Source of the DNA: an uncultured Dehalococcoidia bacterium
GTDB taxonomy: Bacteria; Chloroflexota; Dehalococcoidia; Lucifugimonadales; UBA3495
Length of the DNA: 64,000 bases
Reading direction: 5' to 3'
NCBI GenBank assembly: GCA_951813535.1
Contig: OX638345.1
Coordinates: 757,029 to 821,028 of the forward strand
How positions within the stretch are numbered: the stretch's first letter is position 1; every line of letters begins with the position of its first letter. The translations under genes and the position numbers were made by a program. Below, piece by piece: positions 8,714-16,690 of the stretch. Below the pieces are notes generated by a model. It was not told the origin of the DNA. It did not search any database and worked only from the letters and a program-made list of their open reading frames with translations.

Positions 8714-10171
8714 TCAGCGCATCACGCCGACGCGCACGTCGCGGAACCGGGAAGGACTTGCGCCGTGGCTGGTGTGCGCGATTTGTCCAGGCTGGCCCTT
8801 GCCACACCGGGGAGTGCCCCAGAGCTGCCAGTGCTGCGGACCGCACACGGCGTCGCAGCTTCGCCAGAACTCCGGCGTGATGCCGGTGTAGGTGCAGTTG
8901 CGGAGCAAGCGGCCCAGCTTGCCGTTCTTGATCTCCCTCCCGACCTCGGTGCCAAACTGGAAGTTGTAGCGGCGGTCGTCAATCGACCACGACCGGTTGG
9001 TCTCCAGGTAGATGCCGTCGTCGGTGTCCGCGATCAGGTCGTCCAGCGTCCATTCGCCCGGCTCCAGGCTCACGTTGGTCATGCGAATGAGCGGGATGCG
9101 GTTCCACGAGGACGCCCGCATGCAGCCGTTGGAAGGCAGGTCCAGCCGCGTCGCCGACTCCCGGCTCATCAGGTAGCCGACAAACTGCCCGCCGCGGATG
9201 ATATCCGTCGCCTGCGCCGACAATCCCTCGTCGTCCCACCCAAAGGTGCCCAACCCGGTGGCGCTGGTGCTATCGGCGGTGATGTTCACCTGTTCCGAAC
9301 CGTACCGGTAATCATTCAGCAGGTCGGGCGTGAGGAAGGACGTACCGGCGAACGCGGCCTCGTCGCCCAGCGCGCGGTCCAGTTCCACTGCGTGGCCGCA
9401 GGACTCGTGAATCTGCAACGCCAGTTGGCTGCTGTCGATGATCAGATCAGTGTCGATGTTCGAGGGGCACGGATCGGCGGTGAGCAGTTCGGCGGCCTCC
9501 TCGGCGGTGCGCCGCGCGTTGCCCGGCAGGTCCATCGCGACGACGTACTCCCAACCGGCGCATCCCTGCTGCCGACCGTGGGACTGCGGATAAGAACGAC
9601 GCTGGGTTTCGCCGTTGCCCACCGCAGTGGCCTGCACGCCGCCGCCGGCCTCGTAGATGGTCTGGGTAACCAGCGCCCCCTCGGTGTTGGCGAAGGTGCG
9701 CTCCTCGCGGATGAATACCACGTTGGCCATCCGCGCCGTCACCTGCGGAACCGCCGCCATCTCGCGATCCGCCTCCAGCAGCAAGGACAGCTTGTCGTCC
9801 AGCGGCACCGTGAAGGGATCGATACTGATCGGCGTCGTGTAGCTGCCCCGGCTGGCAACCGGCGAGCCCAGCAGTCGCGCCGCGGTCTGCCCCGAGCCGT
9901 TATGGCTCGCCGACGCCCGCGCGATCTGCACCGCCTGCCCCGCCGCCAGATCCGCCGCCGCGATGGTCAACTCCCGCGTCGACGCGAAACCCCACGCCCC
10001 CTGGTACACTGCGCGAATGCCCAGCCCCACCGATTCATCGGCGGTCATGGTCTCCACCACCCCGTTCCGCACCACGATGCGCTGCTCCCGGTTGGAAACC
10101 AGCCGGATATCGGCGTACTCCGCGCCGCGAGCGCGGGCGGTATCAAGGGCTGTGGCGATTAAGGGGTCCAT
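8714..10171 (-). CDS. tldD: TldD metalloprotease
   Basis: A 485-residue TldD-type zinc protease. The catalytic motif HESCGH is at residues 255-260 (HExxxH), preceded by DLIIDSSQLALQI and followed by the ELDRALGDE helix. Further family hallmarks are GWDDEG (residues about 315-320), GFASTREL near the N-terminus, and a C-terminal NFQFGTEVGREIKNGKLG. The C-terminal 40 residues are Trp/Arg-rich and may be a less conserved extension. It is transcribed just ahead of tldE, as expected for a heterodimer in which TldD supplies the metal site. An unrelated nuclease-like gene lies 15 bp upstream. Confidence 0.9.
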   Translation of the reverse strand: MDPLIATALDTARARGAEYADIRLVSNREQRIVVRNGVVETMTADESVGLGIRAVYQGAWGFASTRELTIAAADLAAGQAVQIARASASHNGSGQTAARLLGSPVASRGSYTTPISIDPFTVPLDDKLSLLLEADREMAAVPQVTARMANVVFIREERTFANTEGALVTQTIYEAGGGVQATAVGNGETQRRSYPQSHGRQQGCAGWEYVVAMDLPGNARRTAEEAAELLTADPCPSNIDTDLIIDSSQLALQIHESCGHAVELDRALGDEAAFAGTSFLTPDLLNDYRYGSEQVNITADSTSATGLGTFGWDDEGLSAQATDIIRGGQFVGYLMSRESATRLDLPSNGCMRASSWNRIPLIRMTNVSLEPGEWTLDDLIADTDDGIYLETNRSWSIDDRRYNFQFGTEVGREIKNGKLGRLLRNCTYTGITPEFWRSCDAVCGPQHWQLWGTPRCGKGQPGQIAHTSHGASPSRFRDVRVGVMR

Positions 10172-10186
10172 CGTTACACCGCCTGT

Positions 10187-11263
10187 TCACAGCTTTGCCA
10201 GTTCGGACAAGGCAGAACACAGTCGGCCAGTCAACAAGTCAATGTGCTTAACAAAGTTATTGGCATTGACCACCCACCCTTCAACCCACTTACCATTGTT
10301 GGCGGAGATGAACTCGTCGCTGCTGAACTCGCCTACATATTCTTTCTGGAATGTCCTCAATTCTTCGGGAAGGCCATCAATGTAATCGATTGTAAACTCG
10401 AACCGGCCCCCGTCAGTTACGTAAAACCGGGCTAAATATAAAGGACGCGGCCACTTGGAACTGCGCCCCCTGACCGTGATGGCGGTTCTCCTGTAACGCA
10501 ACTCTCCACTGGCATTCGTGACTGCATCTAGTAACGAATGCATCGCACCGCGCACATCCGGACGGAGTGCGTCGAGCAGTTCATCGCGGCTCAAATTCGG
10601 GCTTCTGACATTACTGCTGCTCGGCGTGTCAACCTGACCGATAACACGCGACACCAGAGCATCGCCGAACTGCCCCGGATACTGCTTGACCTCGACCGCC
10701 AGCACCTCAAGATTGTCTCGCGTCTGCGCGTTCAAAAACTTGACCACTCGCTCCAACTCGTCCGGTATGTCGTCCGCGACGAAAAGCAGGCGCAATCTAC
10801 TGGCGGCCAGATTCGTTGCCACTTGCTCCCAGAAAGCGTCGATATCTGGTTCGTCGTCCGCCTGCAACAGATTGCTAATTTCGTCGTCTGAGCCGTCAGA
10901 TTGCTCTTCGAAAATCCGACGAATGTCACGACCAGACCAGACACTTGCGGCAGTGGCTGCGTAATCCAGCATCTGACCAACAATGGTGCGGCGGATTTCC
11001 CGATTTGAGCCGCGTTTTACTTCAACCAGTGTCGGGTAGGAGTGCTGGTCAACAAGAAGCAAGTCCACAGCCCACCCTTCAATCTCCATCTGGGGCTTGA
11101 TGAGAATCCAACGCAGCGGGTCATCAGGCCGCATCTGGTCACCGGCCAGCAACTCCGGGTACTGGGCAACGAGTTCTTCGAGGATTGCCTCCGTCTCGAA
11201 CGCTTGCTCTGTGACAGGCTCGAGCACGCCGCTAGCGTTGCGTATGTAGATTTTCTCGGCCAT
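10187..11263 (-). CDS. PD-(D/E)XK nuclease-like protein, 358 aa
   Basis: The N-terminal 110 residues carry a PD-(D/E)XK core of the NucS/DUF91-like kind: ILEELVAQYPELLAG, Asp67 in WAVDLLLVD, then LVEVKRGSN with Glu81 and Lys83, and QMLDYAA. The remainder has a helical region, an FVADDIPDELERVVKFLN segment and a C-terminal alpha/beta domain. Proteins of this layout are usually annotated as hypothetical and are found near defence or mobile genes. The substrate is unknown. It sits 11 bp downstream of a CMD-fold gene and 15 bp upstream of tldD. Base composition is somewhat lower in GC than the neighbours. Confidence 0.65.
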   Translation of the reverse strand: MAEKIYIRNASGVLEPVTEQAFETEAILEELVAQYPELLAGDQMRPDDPLRWILIKPQMEIEGWAVDLLLVDQHSYPTLVEVKRGSNREIRRTIVGQMLDYAATAASVWSGRDIRRIFEEQSDGSDDEISNLLQADDEPDIDAFWEQVATNLAASRLRLLFVADDIPDELERVVKFLNAQTRDNLEVLAVEVKQYPGQFGDALVSRVIGQVDTPSSSNVRSPNLSRDELLDALRPDVRGAMHSLLDAVTNASGELRYRRTAITVRGRSSKWPRPLYLARFYVTDGGRFEFTIDYIDGLPEELRTFQKEYVGEFSSDEFISANNGKWVEGWVVNANNFVKHIDLLTGRLCSALSELAKL

Positions 11264-11274
11264 GTCGGCTTGGA

Positions 11275-11835
11275 CTACACCGGCAAAAACGGCTCGTCCG
11301 ATGCTGGCGGCAGTTGCTCGAAGGCGTTGATGTTGAATGCGAGGACGGAGTAGTAGCCCATCAGGTTGGTCAGCTCGATCAGCCCCCGGTCGCCGAACTC
11401 GGCCCGCGCGGCGTCGAATGTGGCCTGCGATACCCGACGGGTGCGGAAGAACTCCCGGCCGTAGTTGATGACCGCCGATTCAGCGGACGACAACGCGGGC
11501 AATTCCTGCTTGTCACGCAGAGCGTCCACCAGCGCATCGCTCAGCCCCGCCCGCCGTCCGGCTGCGGCGTGGGCGTGCCAGATGAATTGGCAGTCCAACT
11601 CCCGGGCGGTGGTTATCATGGCCAGCTCCGCCACATTGTCGGGCAGGGTCGAACCCCCAGCGCGGAGGTAATCCCGCAGTACCTCGCCCCGCTGGGCGAT
11701 CTCAGGCACGTGGAGCTGCACGGCGATGGGCCCGAATTCAGGCACCGCTCCGCCACGTGCGGATACGATAGCGTCAAAAGCGTCAACTTGTTCCGATGGC
11801 ACGGCATCCCGGGACGCGATGGGGAAACGAGGCAT
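11275..11835 (-). CDS. Carboxymuconolactone decarboxylase-fold protein (1)
   Basis: A 186-residue protein of the CMD/AhpD fold. The core ARELDCQFIWHAHAAAGRRAGLSDALVDALRDK is the family signature region; the CxxC pair of AhpD is absent, so peroxiredoxin-reductase activity is unlikely. A strong SD (AGGAG) precedes the ATG. It is a paralogue of the protein at 23.6-24.1 kb, with which it shares AELAM, AREL/MDCQ, AHAA and ESAVIN.GRE. The neighbour on the upstream side is an LLM oxidoreductase, a frequent pairing in degradation islands of this kind of genome. Substrate unknown. Confidence 0.82.
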   Translation of the reverse strand: MPRFPIASRDAVPSEQVDAFDAIVSARGGAVPEFGPIAVQLHVPEIAQRGEVLRDYLRAGGSTLPDNVAELAMITTARELDCQFIWHAHAAAGRRAGLSDALVDALRDKQELPALSSAESAVINYGREFFRTRRVSQATFDAARAEFGDRGLIELTNLMGYYSVLAFNINAFEQLPPASDEPFLPV

Positions 11836-11868
11836 GGCGAATTCTCCTGAATGGTGTGAGTTGAGAGT

Positions 11869-12879
11869 CTACTGGCAGTGCGGAATAACTTCCTCGCCAA
11901 ACAGCTGGATGGCCTCCATGATGCGTTCGTGGGGCGGTCCGCCCGAGTGGGCGTGGCGGAGACGCAACAGGAAGTAGTCGGCGCCCGTGGCCTCCTTCCA
12001 GCGGTGGAACTCGTCCACCACTTCCTGGGGCTCGCCCAGGATCAGGCGGTCGGGGCCCAGATTGTCGATGTTGATCTGCGATTCCTCGGTGTACTGCCGA
12101 AATTCGTTGAGGCCGTTGCGCCAGTAATACTTGTAGGCGTCCATGACCTCCGGCCCGTACACCCGCTCGGCTTCGGCGCGGGTCGGGGCAACCCACGCGT
12201 CGCGCATGAGGCACAGCACTGGTTCCTTCCCTTCATCTTCTGCCGCGCGTTGATACGCGTTGGCCAGGGAGATGGTGTTTTCCAGGTCGGTGCTGGGCCC
12301 CGCCACGAATCCGTCGGCGATCCGGCCGGCGCGCCTGGCCCCCGGTGTCCGGCTCGCCCCGATCCACAGCGGAGGCGCCGGATCGGAGTAGGGCCGGGGC
12401 GTGATGGTGAGGTCATCCAGGTTGAAGTGCTCGCCGGAGAAGGAAAACCGCTCGCCGCTCCAGCACTGCCGGATGATCTCGATTTCCTCTTCGAACCGGC
12501 TGACCCGCTGCTCGATGGCGATGTCAAAGGTGCGGAAGTCCACGGGCTGATAGCCCAGTCCAACGCCCAGGATGAACCGTCCCCGCGACACAATGTCCAG
12601 AGTGATCACGTCCTCCGCCAGCCGCACCGGATGATGCAACGGCAGCAGGATCACCGACGTGCCCAGGTTCAGCGTCGTGGTCTGAGCGGCAACCGCCGCG
12701 GACACGATCAGCGGCGAGGGCAGGAACCCGTCCCGGTCCTGGTGGTGCTCACCGAAGAAGCAGGAGTCGAAACCGGAGGCCTCTGCAAGCTTCGCCTCGG
12801 CCACGACCTCATCAACCCGCAACGCCAGGTTCTCCCCGGCCGGCGGGTCCGCGATGGAACTGTAGATGCCAAATTTCAT
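11869..12879 (-). CDS. LLM-class flavin-dependent oxidoreductase (1)
   Basis: A 336-residue luciferase-like monooxygenase (bacterial luciferase TIM barrel). The ATG at 12879 has an AAGGG SD and gives MKFGIYSS; a TTG two codons earlier lacks support. Visible features are the N-terminal substrate barrel, FDSCFFGEHH, LGTSVILLPLHHPVRLAEDV, SRGRFILGVGLGYQP, and PPLWIGASRTPGARRAGRIADGF. Members use FMNH2 or F420H2 to oxidise small molecules. It precedes the CMD-fold gene by 33 bp and probably shares a transcript with it. The cofactor cannot be decided from the sequence. Confidence 0.88.
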   Translation of the reverse strand: MKFGIYSSIADPPAGENLALRVDEVVAEAKLAEASGFDSCFFGEHHQDRDGFLPSPLIVSAAVAAQTTTLNLGTSVILLPLHHPVRLAEDVITLDIVSRGRFILGVGLGYQPVDFRTFDIAIEQRVSRFEEEIEIIRQCWSGERFSFSGEHFNLDDLTITPRPYSDPAPPLWIGASRTPGARRAGRIADGFVAGPSTDLENTISLANAYQRAAEDEGKEPVLCLMRDAWVAPTRAEAERVYGPEVMDAYKYYWRNGLNEFRQYTEESQINIDNLGPDRLILGEPQEVVDEFHRWKEATGADYFLLRLRHAHSGGPPHERIMEAIQLFGEEVIPHCQ

Positions 12880-12912
12880 GGACAACCCTTTACGTATGCA
12901 ACGATGGTACGC

Positions 12913-13425
12913 CTACTGACCGCCCCGTCCGTTCTGGGCGATGGCCTCGGTCAGTCGGTTCAACGCTTCCAGAAACGCCTCCTGTTGAGCGGCGGCCTGT
13001 GCCGCAGCCTGGCGCCGTTCTTCGGCAGCGCGCTCGTCCGCCTGGCGTCGTTCTTCGGCAGCGCGCTCGTCCGCCTGACGCCGTTCCTCGGCAGATTGCC
13101 GGCGCTCTTCGGCCATCTGTTCCAGGGTGGTCTGTATGAAATCCATCATTTGGTTGTTGCGGTACCGTTCGCGCAAGAAAAGCATGATGTCAGAGCCTCC
13201 GACGATGGTAATGGCGATGCTGGAGTGGATGACACAGTGGTGAAGTACGGTGGTCGATATGTACCGTGCCATGAGGCCCGGCCGGCACTTCAACTCGTCT
13301 GCACTCTCCAAAGTGCAGGGTAGTGCAGTGGAGTACCACACCAGCCAGGTAACAGCGGTAGCTAGCGCCCCGGCCAGCGCGGGAGCCCACAACGCGAGGA
13401 ATACGGTTCTGGGATCTGGCAGCAT
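12913..13425 (-). CDS. Small membrane protein with charged 11-residue repeats
   Basis: The start at 13425 (MLPDPRTVFLALWAP) gives a 170-residue protein; the longer frame overlaps the upstream oxidoreductase. One clear membrane helix is at about residues 8-34 and a second weaker one near 65-85. The C-terminal half is a charged helix built of AEERRQADERA units (three clear copies), then an Ala/Gln-rich stretch, which would form a coiled coil. The topology suggests a membrane anchor with a cytoplasmic coiled-coil tail. No known family is recognised. It lies between two LLM genes on the same strand. Confidence 0.65.
   Translation of the reverse strand: MLPDPRTVFLALWAPALAGALATAVTWLVWYSTALPCTLESADELKCRPGLMARYISTTVLHHCVIHSSIAITIVGGSDIMLFLRERYRNNQMMDFIQTTLEQMAEERRQSAEERRQADERAAEERRQADERAAEERRQAAAQAAAQQEAFLEALNRLTEAIAQNGRGGQ
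13016..13112. repeat. 33-bp tandem repeats within a coding region
   Basis: Three units of about 33 bp repeat in tandem, the first two nearly identical over their full length. They encode the AEERRQADERA heptad-like units of the minus-strand membrane protein. The repeat length is a multiple of three, so copy-number change would keep the frame. Confidence 0.85.
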
Positions 13426-13451
13426 TATAACCCCGCCAAACTGGGAGGCGG

Positions 13452-14405
13452 TTACTTGAAATGCGGCAGCACCCGGCTCGAGAACAGCTCCATCTGGCGG
13501 AAGTAGTCGTCGGCCTCGCCGGCCAGGAACCCGAACACGAAATCGCGCACGCCCGCGTCGATCCGTTCCTGCACCGCGCCGATGCAGTCCTCGGCGTTGC
13601 CGGTGATGCACAGGGCGCGGGCGATGTCCTCGGCGCTCCGTTCCGGCGTTACGTACCGCTGCCCGACGTGGGCAATGGCCGCTTCGAGGGCCTTGTCCGG
13701 ATCCTCGTCGATGGCCGTGGGCTGGTTCAGACCCCAGTTGAACCGGCTCAGGTCACGCCCGGCGTGTTCGGCCATCTCGCGCACGCTGGTGTTGGACCGC
13801 CGGAGCCGGTTCACCGTGAACAGGTACGGATACCATCCGTCGCCGGAGATTGCCGCCCGCCGCACCGCCGCGTCGCTCCGTCCCGCCACCCAGATGGGCG
13901 GGTAGGGTTGTTGGTGCGGCTTGGGCTCCAGCGTCACGTCGTCGTAGTTGAAGAACCGCCCGTGGTGGGAGACGTGATCCTCCTGCCATAGCTGCTTCAT
14001 GGCGCGCAGCATCTCGTCAGTGCGCCGACCCCGCGTGTTGACCGGAATCTCCAGCGCGTCGAACTCCGCCCGCGTGTCCCGCTGCCCGCTGATGCCGATG
14101 CCGAAATCCAGGCGCCCGCCGGAAATCTGGTCCACCGTGGCCACCAGCTTGGCCAGCATCACCGGATGGTACAGCGGCGCGATTACGATCCCCGTCAGCA
14201 CCCGCAGCCGGGTGGTAGCACCGGCCGCTGCCGCCATGGCCGGCAGCCCCATCACGGTGGGACGCGGCGGGTTGCCGTCCATGACGTGCTCCCCGATGGA
14301 CACCCGGTCGTATCCCAGGTCCTCGGCCCGCCGGGCGAAATCCGGCAGATCCCAGAAGTTGTCCACGCTCAGATTGAGACCGAAGGTGATCGTGTTGTCT
14401 GCCAT
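13452..14405 (-). CDS. LLM-class flavin/F420-dependent oxidoreductase (2)
   Basis: A 317-residue luciferase-like oxidoreductase with FGLNLSVDNFWDLPDFARRAEDLGYDRVSIGEH at the N-terminus, LRVLTGIVIAPLYHPVMLAK, SGGRLDFGIGISGQ, and PPIWVAGRSDAAVRRAA. The N-terminal layout is nearest the TIGR03619-type F420-dependent group, but that choice is by eye. An SD (GGGAG) precedes the ATG. It differs from the protein at 11.9 kb by more than half its residues. It probably acts on a small carbonyl, amine or sulfur compound; the substrate is not known. Confidence 0.86.
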   Translation of the reverse strand: MADNTITFGLNLSVDNFWDLPDFARRAEDLGYDRVSIGEHVMDGNPPRPTVMGLPAMAAAAGATTRLRVLTGIVIAPLYHPVMLAKLVATVDQISGGRLDFGIGISGQRDTRAEFDALEIPVNTRGRRTDEMLRAMKQLWQEDHVSHHGRFFNYDDVTLEPKPHQQPYPPIWVAGRSDAAVRRAAISGDGWYPYLFTVNRLRRSNTSVREMAEHAGRDLSRFNWGLNQPTAIDEDPDKALEAAIAHVGQRYVTPERSAEDIARALCITGNAEDCIGAVQERIDAGVRDFVFGFLAGEADDYFRQMELFSSRVLPHFK

Positions 14406-14426
14406 ACCAAATCTCCCAGTGGCGGC

Positions 14427-14972
14427 TTACTGCGCCAGCATTTCGTCGGTGATCTCGGCAAGTTTCTCGCCGTTCAGCACGCCCTGCCACTTGCGATGCA
14501 GGCTGCCGTCGGCCGCTACGAAGAAGGTCGCGGGCAGTCCCAGCACGCCCAACTCGCGTACCAGGTTCTCGTCGTCTGGTGCGCCGGCCGGATAGGTCAC
14601 CCCCAGCTCCCCCAGCAGCACGATGGCATCCTCCTCGCTTCCGAGCGCGAAGGATTGGCCCAGGTCCACCCCGACCAGTACCGCGCGCCCCTCGTATTCG
14701 TCGGCGAAGTCCTGGAATTCCGGCATCTCCGCCCGGCACGGCGGACACAGGCCTGCCCAGAAGTTCAGCACCACCGGCCGGCCGCGCAGGTCGGAAACCG
14801 CCACCGTTTCCGATCCCAGTACGTCGGCACCCTGGTAGAGCGCTATGTTGAAATCGTAGATGGTTTCCACGGGTGCGGACGGTTGGGCGCCGGATTCCGC
14901 AGGGCCGCCCGAGCAGGCCACGACCAGCAGGGTCATGGACAGGGCAAGAATCGAGATCGTGATTGTTTTCAT
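14427..14972 (-). CDS. TlpA-like thioredoxin-fold lipoprotein
   Basis: The start at 14972 gives MKTITISILALSMTLLVVAC, a lipoprotein signal with lipobox Cys20, and has a good AGGAG SD 10 nt upstream. After a Ser/Pro/Glu linker comes a TlpA/ResA-type thioredoxin fold: NFWAGLCPPCRAEMPEF with the redox pair Cys76 and Cys79, VLVGVDLG, and GLPATFFVAADG containing the cis-Pro. Total 181 aa. It would act outside the membrane as a thiol-disulfide reductase, for example in cytochrome c maturation or protein repair. It is divergently transcribed from the AI-2E-family permease gene. Confidence 0.9.
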   Translation of the reverse strand: MKTITISILALSMTLLVVACSGGPAESGAQPSAPVETIYDFNIALYQGADVLGSETVAVSDLRGRPVVLNFWAGLCPPCRAEMPEFQDFADEYEGRAVLVGVDLGQSFALGSEEDAIVLLGELGVTYPAGAPDDENLVRELGVLGLPATFFVAADGSLHRKWQGVLNGEKLAEITDEMLAQ

Positions 14973-15106
14973 AACATGTACACTCCTATAGGAGAGGTCG
15001 CTCAAATTATCGTTACCAACGAGGTTAGCATAGCGACTTTGCCTTGTTAAGCGCATTCCACTGGGTTATCATCCCCGCGCCCGGTTTGGGTCCACTGAGG
15101 TCACCC

Positions 15107-16273
15107 ATGCTCTCACTCCCGCAACTATCGCCCATGGCGTCGCGCAGGTTCCGGTTGCTGGCCGCGCTTGCCGTCGCCGTGGTCGCGTTGCTCGTAATCT
15201 GGAAGCTGCTGGCCGTGTTGCTGCCCTTCCTGCTCAGCGGCGTTGTGGCCTACCTGCTGCTGCCCTTGGTCAACGCGGCGGAACGGCGGACGCCACTGGG
15301 ACGGCGATGGCCCCGGGCCACGCGCATGGCCACCGCTGCCCTGCTGCTCCTGCTGGTGATCCTCGCCGTATTGATCGTCCTCGCAGTCGGAGTGCTGCGG
15401 ATAATCGACGAGTCTGCGGCCCTGGTGGAGCAGGCCCCTGACCTGGTTGCCGAAACTCAGCAGATCTACCGCCAGGCCATCGCCGAATACGAAAGCCGCG
15501 TCCCGCCCAACATTCGGGAGATGATCGATCCCCGCCTGCAGGAAGTGCAGCAGGCGCTGGTCGAAGCTCTGAATAGTGCTCTCTTCGGACTGTTCCGCAT
15601 CCTGCAGACCGGCGTGGGTCTGGTGGTGTCGCTGGCCACGGTGCCCATCATCCTGTTCTACCTGCTAGCCGAGCCGGACGGAATAGGCCGTGGCGTGCGC
15701 CGCCTCATGCCTCGTTCGATCCGCGACGACCTGTGCGAAATTGCCCGCCTCTCGGGAGAATCCATCGGCGTCTATATGCGCGTCCAACTGCTGCTGGGCG
15801 CCATGATCGGTGTGATCACCGGCCTTGCCCTCTGGGCCATGGGGGTGTCCTCGGCGCCAATTCTGGCCATCATCGCGTTCTTCGGCGAGCTGGTGCCCAT
15901 TGTCGGCCCGACCATATCGCTGGTCATCGCCGCCGTGGTCATGCTGGTCACCGACTGGACGAAGGCCCCGCTGGTCATCGCGCTGTACCTGATCCTCCAG
16001 GCCTTGCAGAACACACTGATCGCCCCCAGGATGCAGGGGCAGGCGTTGGGTCTGCACCCGCTGGCGGTCATCCTCGCCCTGGCCATATTCGGGCTGTTCC
16101 TGGGTTTCTGGGGCGTGCTGGTTGCCGCCCCGTTCACCGCCGCCGGCTACCGCGTGCTGAGTTACGTCGTTAGGGAATGGGACGCCGCGGACCACGTCCC
16201 TGCCCCCACCGGCGACCCCGCCTCATCTGACCCGGCCTCCGACACTCCGGTCGCCATCGACCCCACGGACTAA
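15107..16273 (+). CDS. AI-2E family transporter (PerM-like permease)
   Basis: A 388-residue polytopic membrane protein of the AI-2E/PerM/YtvI family. The ATG at 15107 has a GAGG SD seven bases upstream; earlier starts are TTG without one. Membrane segments lie at about residues 15-60 and 75-105, a helical periplasmic or cytoplasmic domain follows (ALVEQAPDLVAETQQIYRQAI), then segments at about 170-195, 240-310 and 320-360 with the family motif PLVIALYLILQALQNTLIAPRMQGQALGLHP. The C-terminus is a Pro/Asp/Ser-rich tail. Members transport AI-2 or act as Na+/H+ antiporters; the substrate is uncertain. Confidence 0.88.
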   Translation: MLSLPQLSPMASRRFRLLAALAVAVVALLVIWKLLAVLLPFLLSGVVAYLLLPLVNAAERRTPLGRRWPRATRMATAALLLLLVILAVLIVLAVGVLRIIDESAALVEQAPDLVAETQQIYRQAIAEYESRVPPNIREMIDPRLQEVQQALVEALNSALFGLFRILQTGVGLVVSLATVPIILFYLLAEPDGIGRGVRRLMPRSIRDDLCEIARLSGESIGVYMRVQLLLGAMIGVITGLALWAMGVSSAPILAIIAFFGELVPIVGPTISLVIAAVVMLVTDWTKAPLVIALYLILQALQNTLIAPRMQGQALGLHPLAVILALAIFGLFLGFWGVLVAAPFTAAGYRVLSYVVREWDAADHVPAPTGDPASSDPASDTPVAIDPTD

Positions 16274-16690
16274 CAAGCATGCTGACCACTGCGAAGGCAA
16301 CTCGATAGCAGCCATGAAATCCTGTCCATCCTGGCCTGGACTTTACGCAAAATCTACAAAGAGCAATGGATGTTCCCGTTCTGGGACGGCACCAAACGTG
16401 CCAGGTGCGGGAAGTTTTTGCACTGTCCACAGTTACCCGCGACACTTGAGAACTCCCGGGTGCCCCGATCATCCATTCTCGACCGTCATCGCTCATGTCA
16501 CCCAAGAATGCGTATAGTCCAACTGTGTTTCCATGCAAATGTCCCGCTCTCGAAACACGACCAAGCATCTACGACATGTTGGTGTATACGTTCGAATTGA
16601 GCGCATTCTGTTGCGCAGCCGTACGCCCGGCATAGTGAGAGAGCGCAGTATCATGGTTGGCTCGAATCGCATCAATGGAGGATAAACATC
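16274..16690. other. Gene-free stretch, 417 bp
   Basis: No convincing reading frame, RNA gene or repeat is seen. The last 14 bases hold the SD (GGAGG, 16677-16681) of the following subtilase gene. Short AT-richer segments near 16560-16640 could hold its promoter, but no hexamer pair with good spacing was found. Confidence 0.5.

Noticed and set aside
7371-8891. A 506-codon plus-strand frame opposite the tldE gene
   Set aside because: It has the His/Arg/Gly-rich composition of an antisense frame in high-GC coding DNA and no family pattern; the minus strand carries a clear TldE protein.
8594-10162. A 522-codon plus-strand frame opposite tldD
   Set aside because: Same reason: antisense shadow of a well-supported gene with HExxxH.
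7362-10171. TldD/TldE pair as part of a RiPP biosynthesis cluster
   Set aside because: No short precursor gene, radical SAM maturase or cyclodehydratase nearby.
13016-13112. 33-bp tandem repeats considered as a CRISPR or minisatellite
   Set aside because: No spacers; the units are in frame and encode a coiled-coil repeat.
16274-16690. Gap before the subtilase gene examined for a tRNA or small RNA
   Set aside because: No cloverleaf, T-loop consensus or conserved hairpins; short frames lack protein character.
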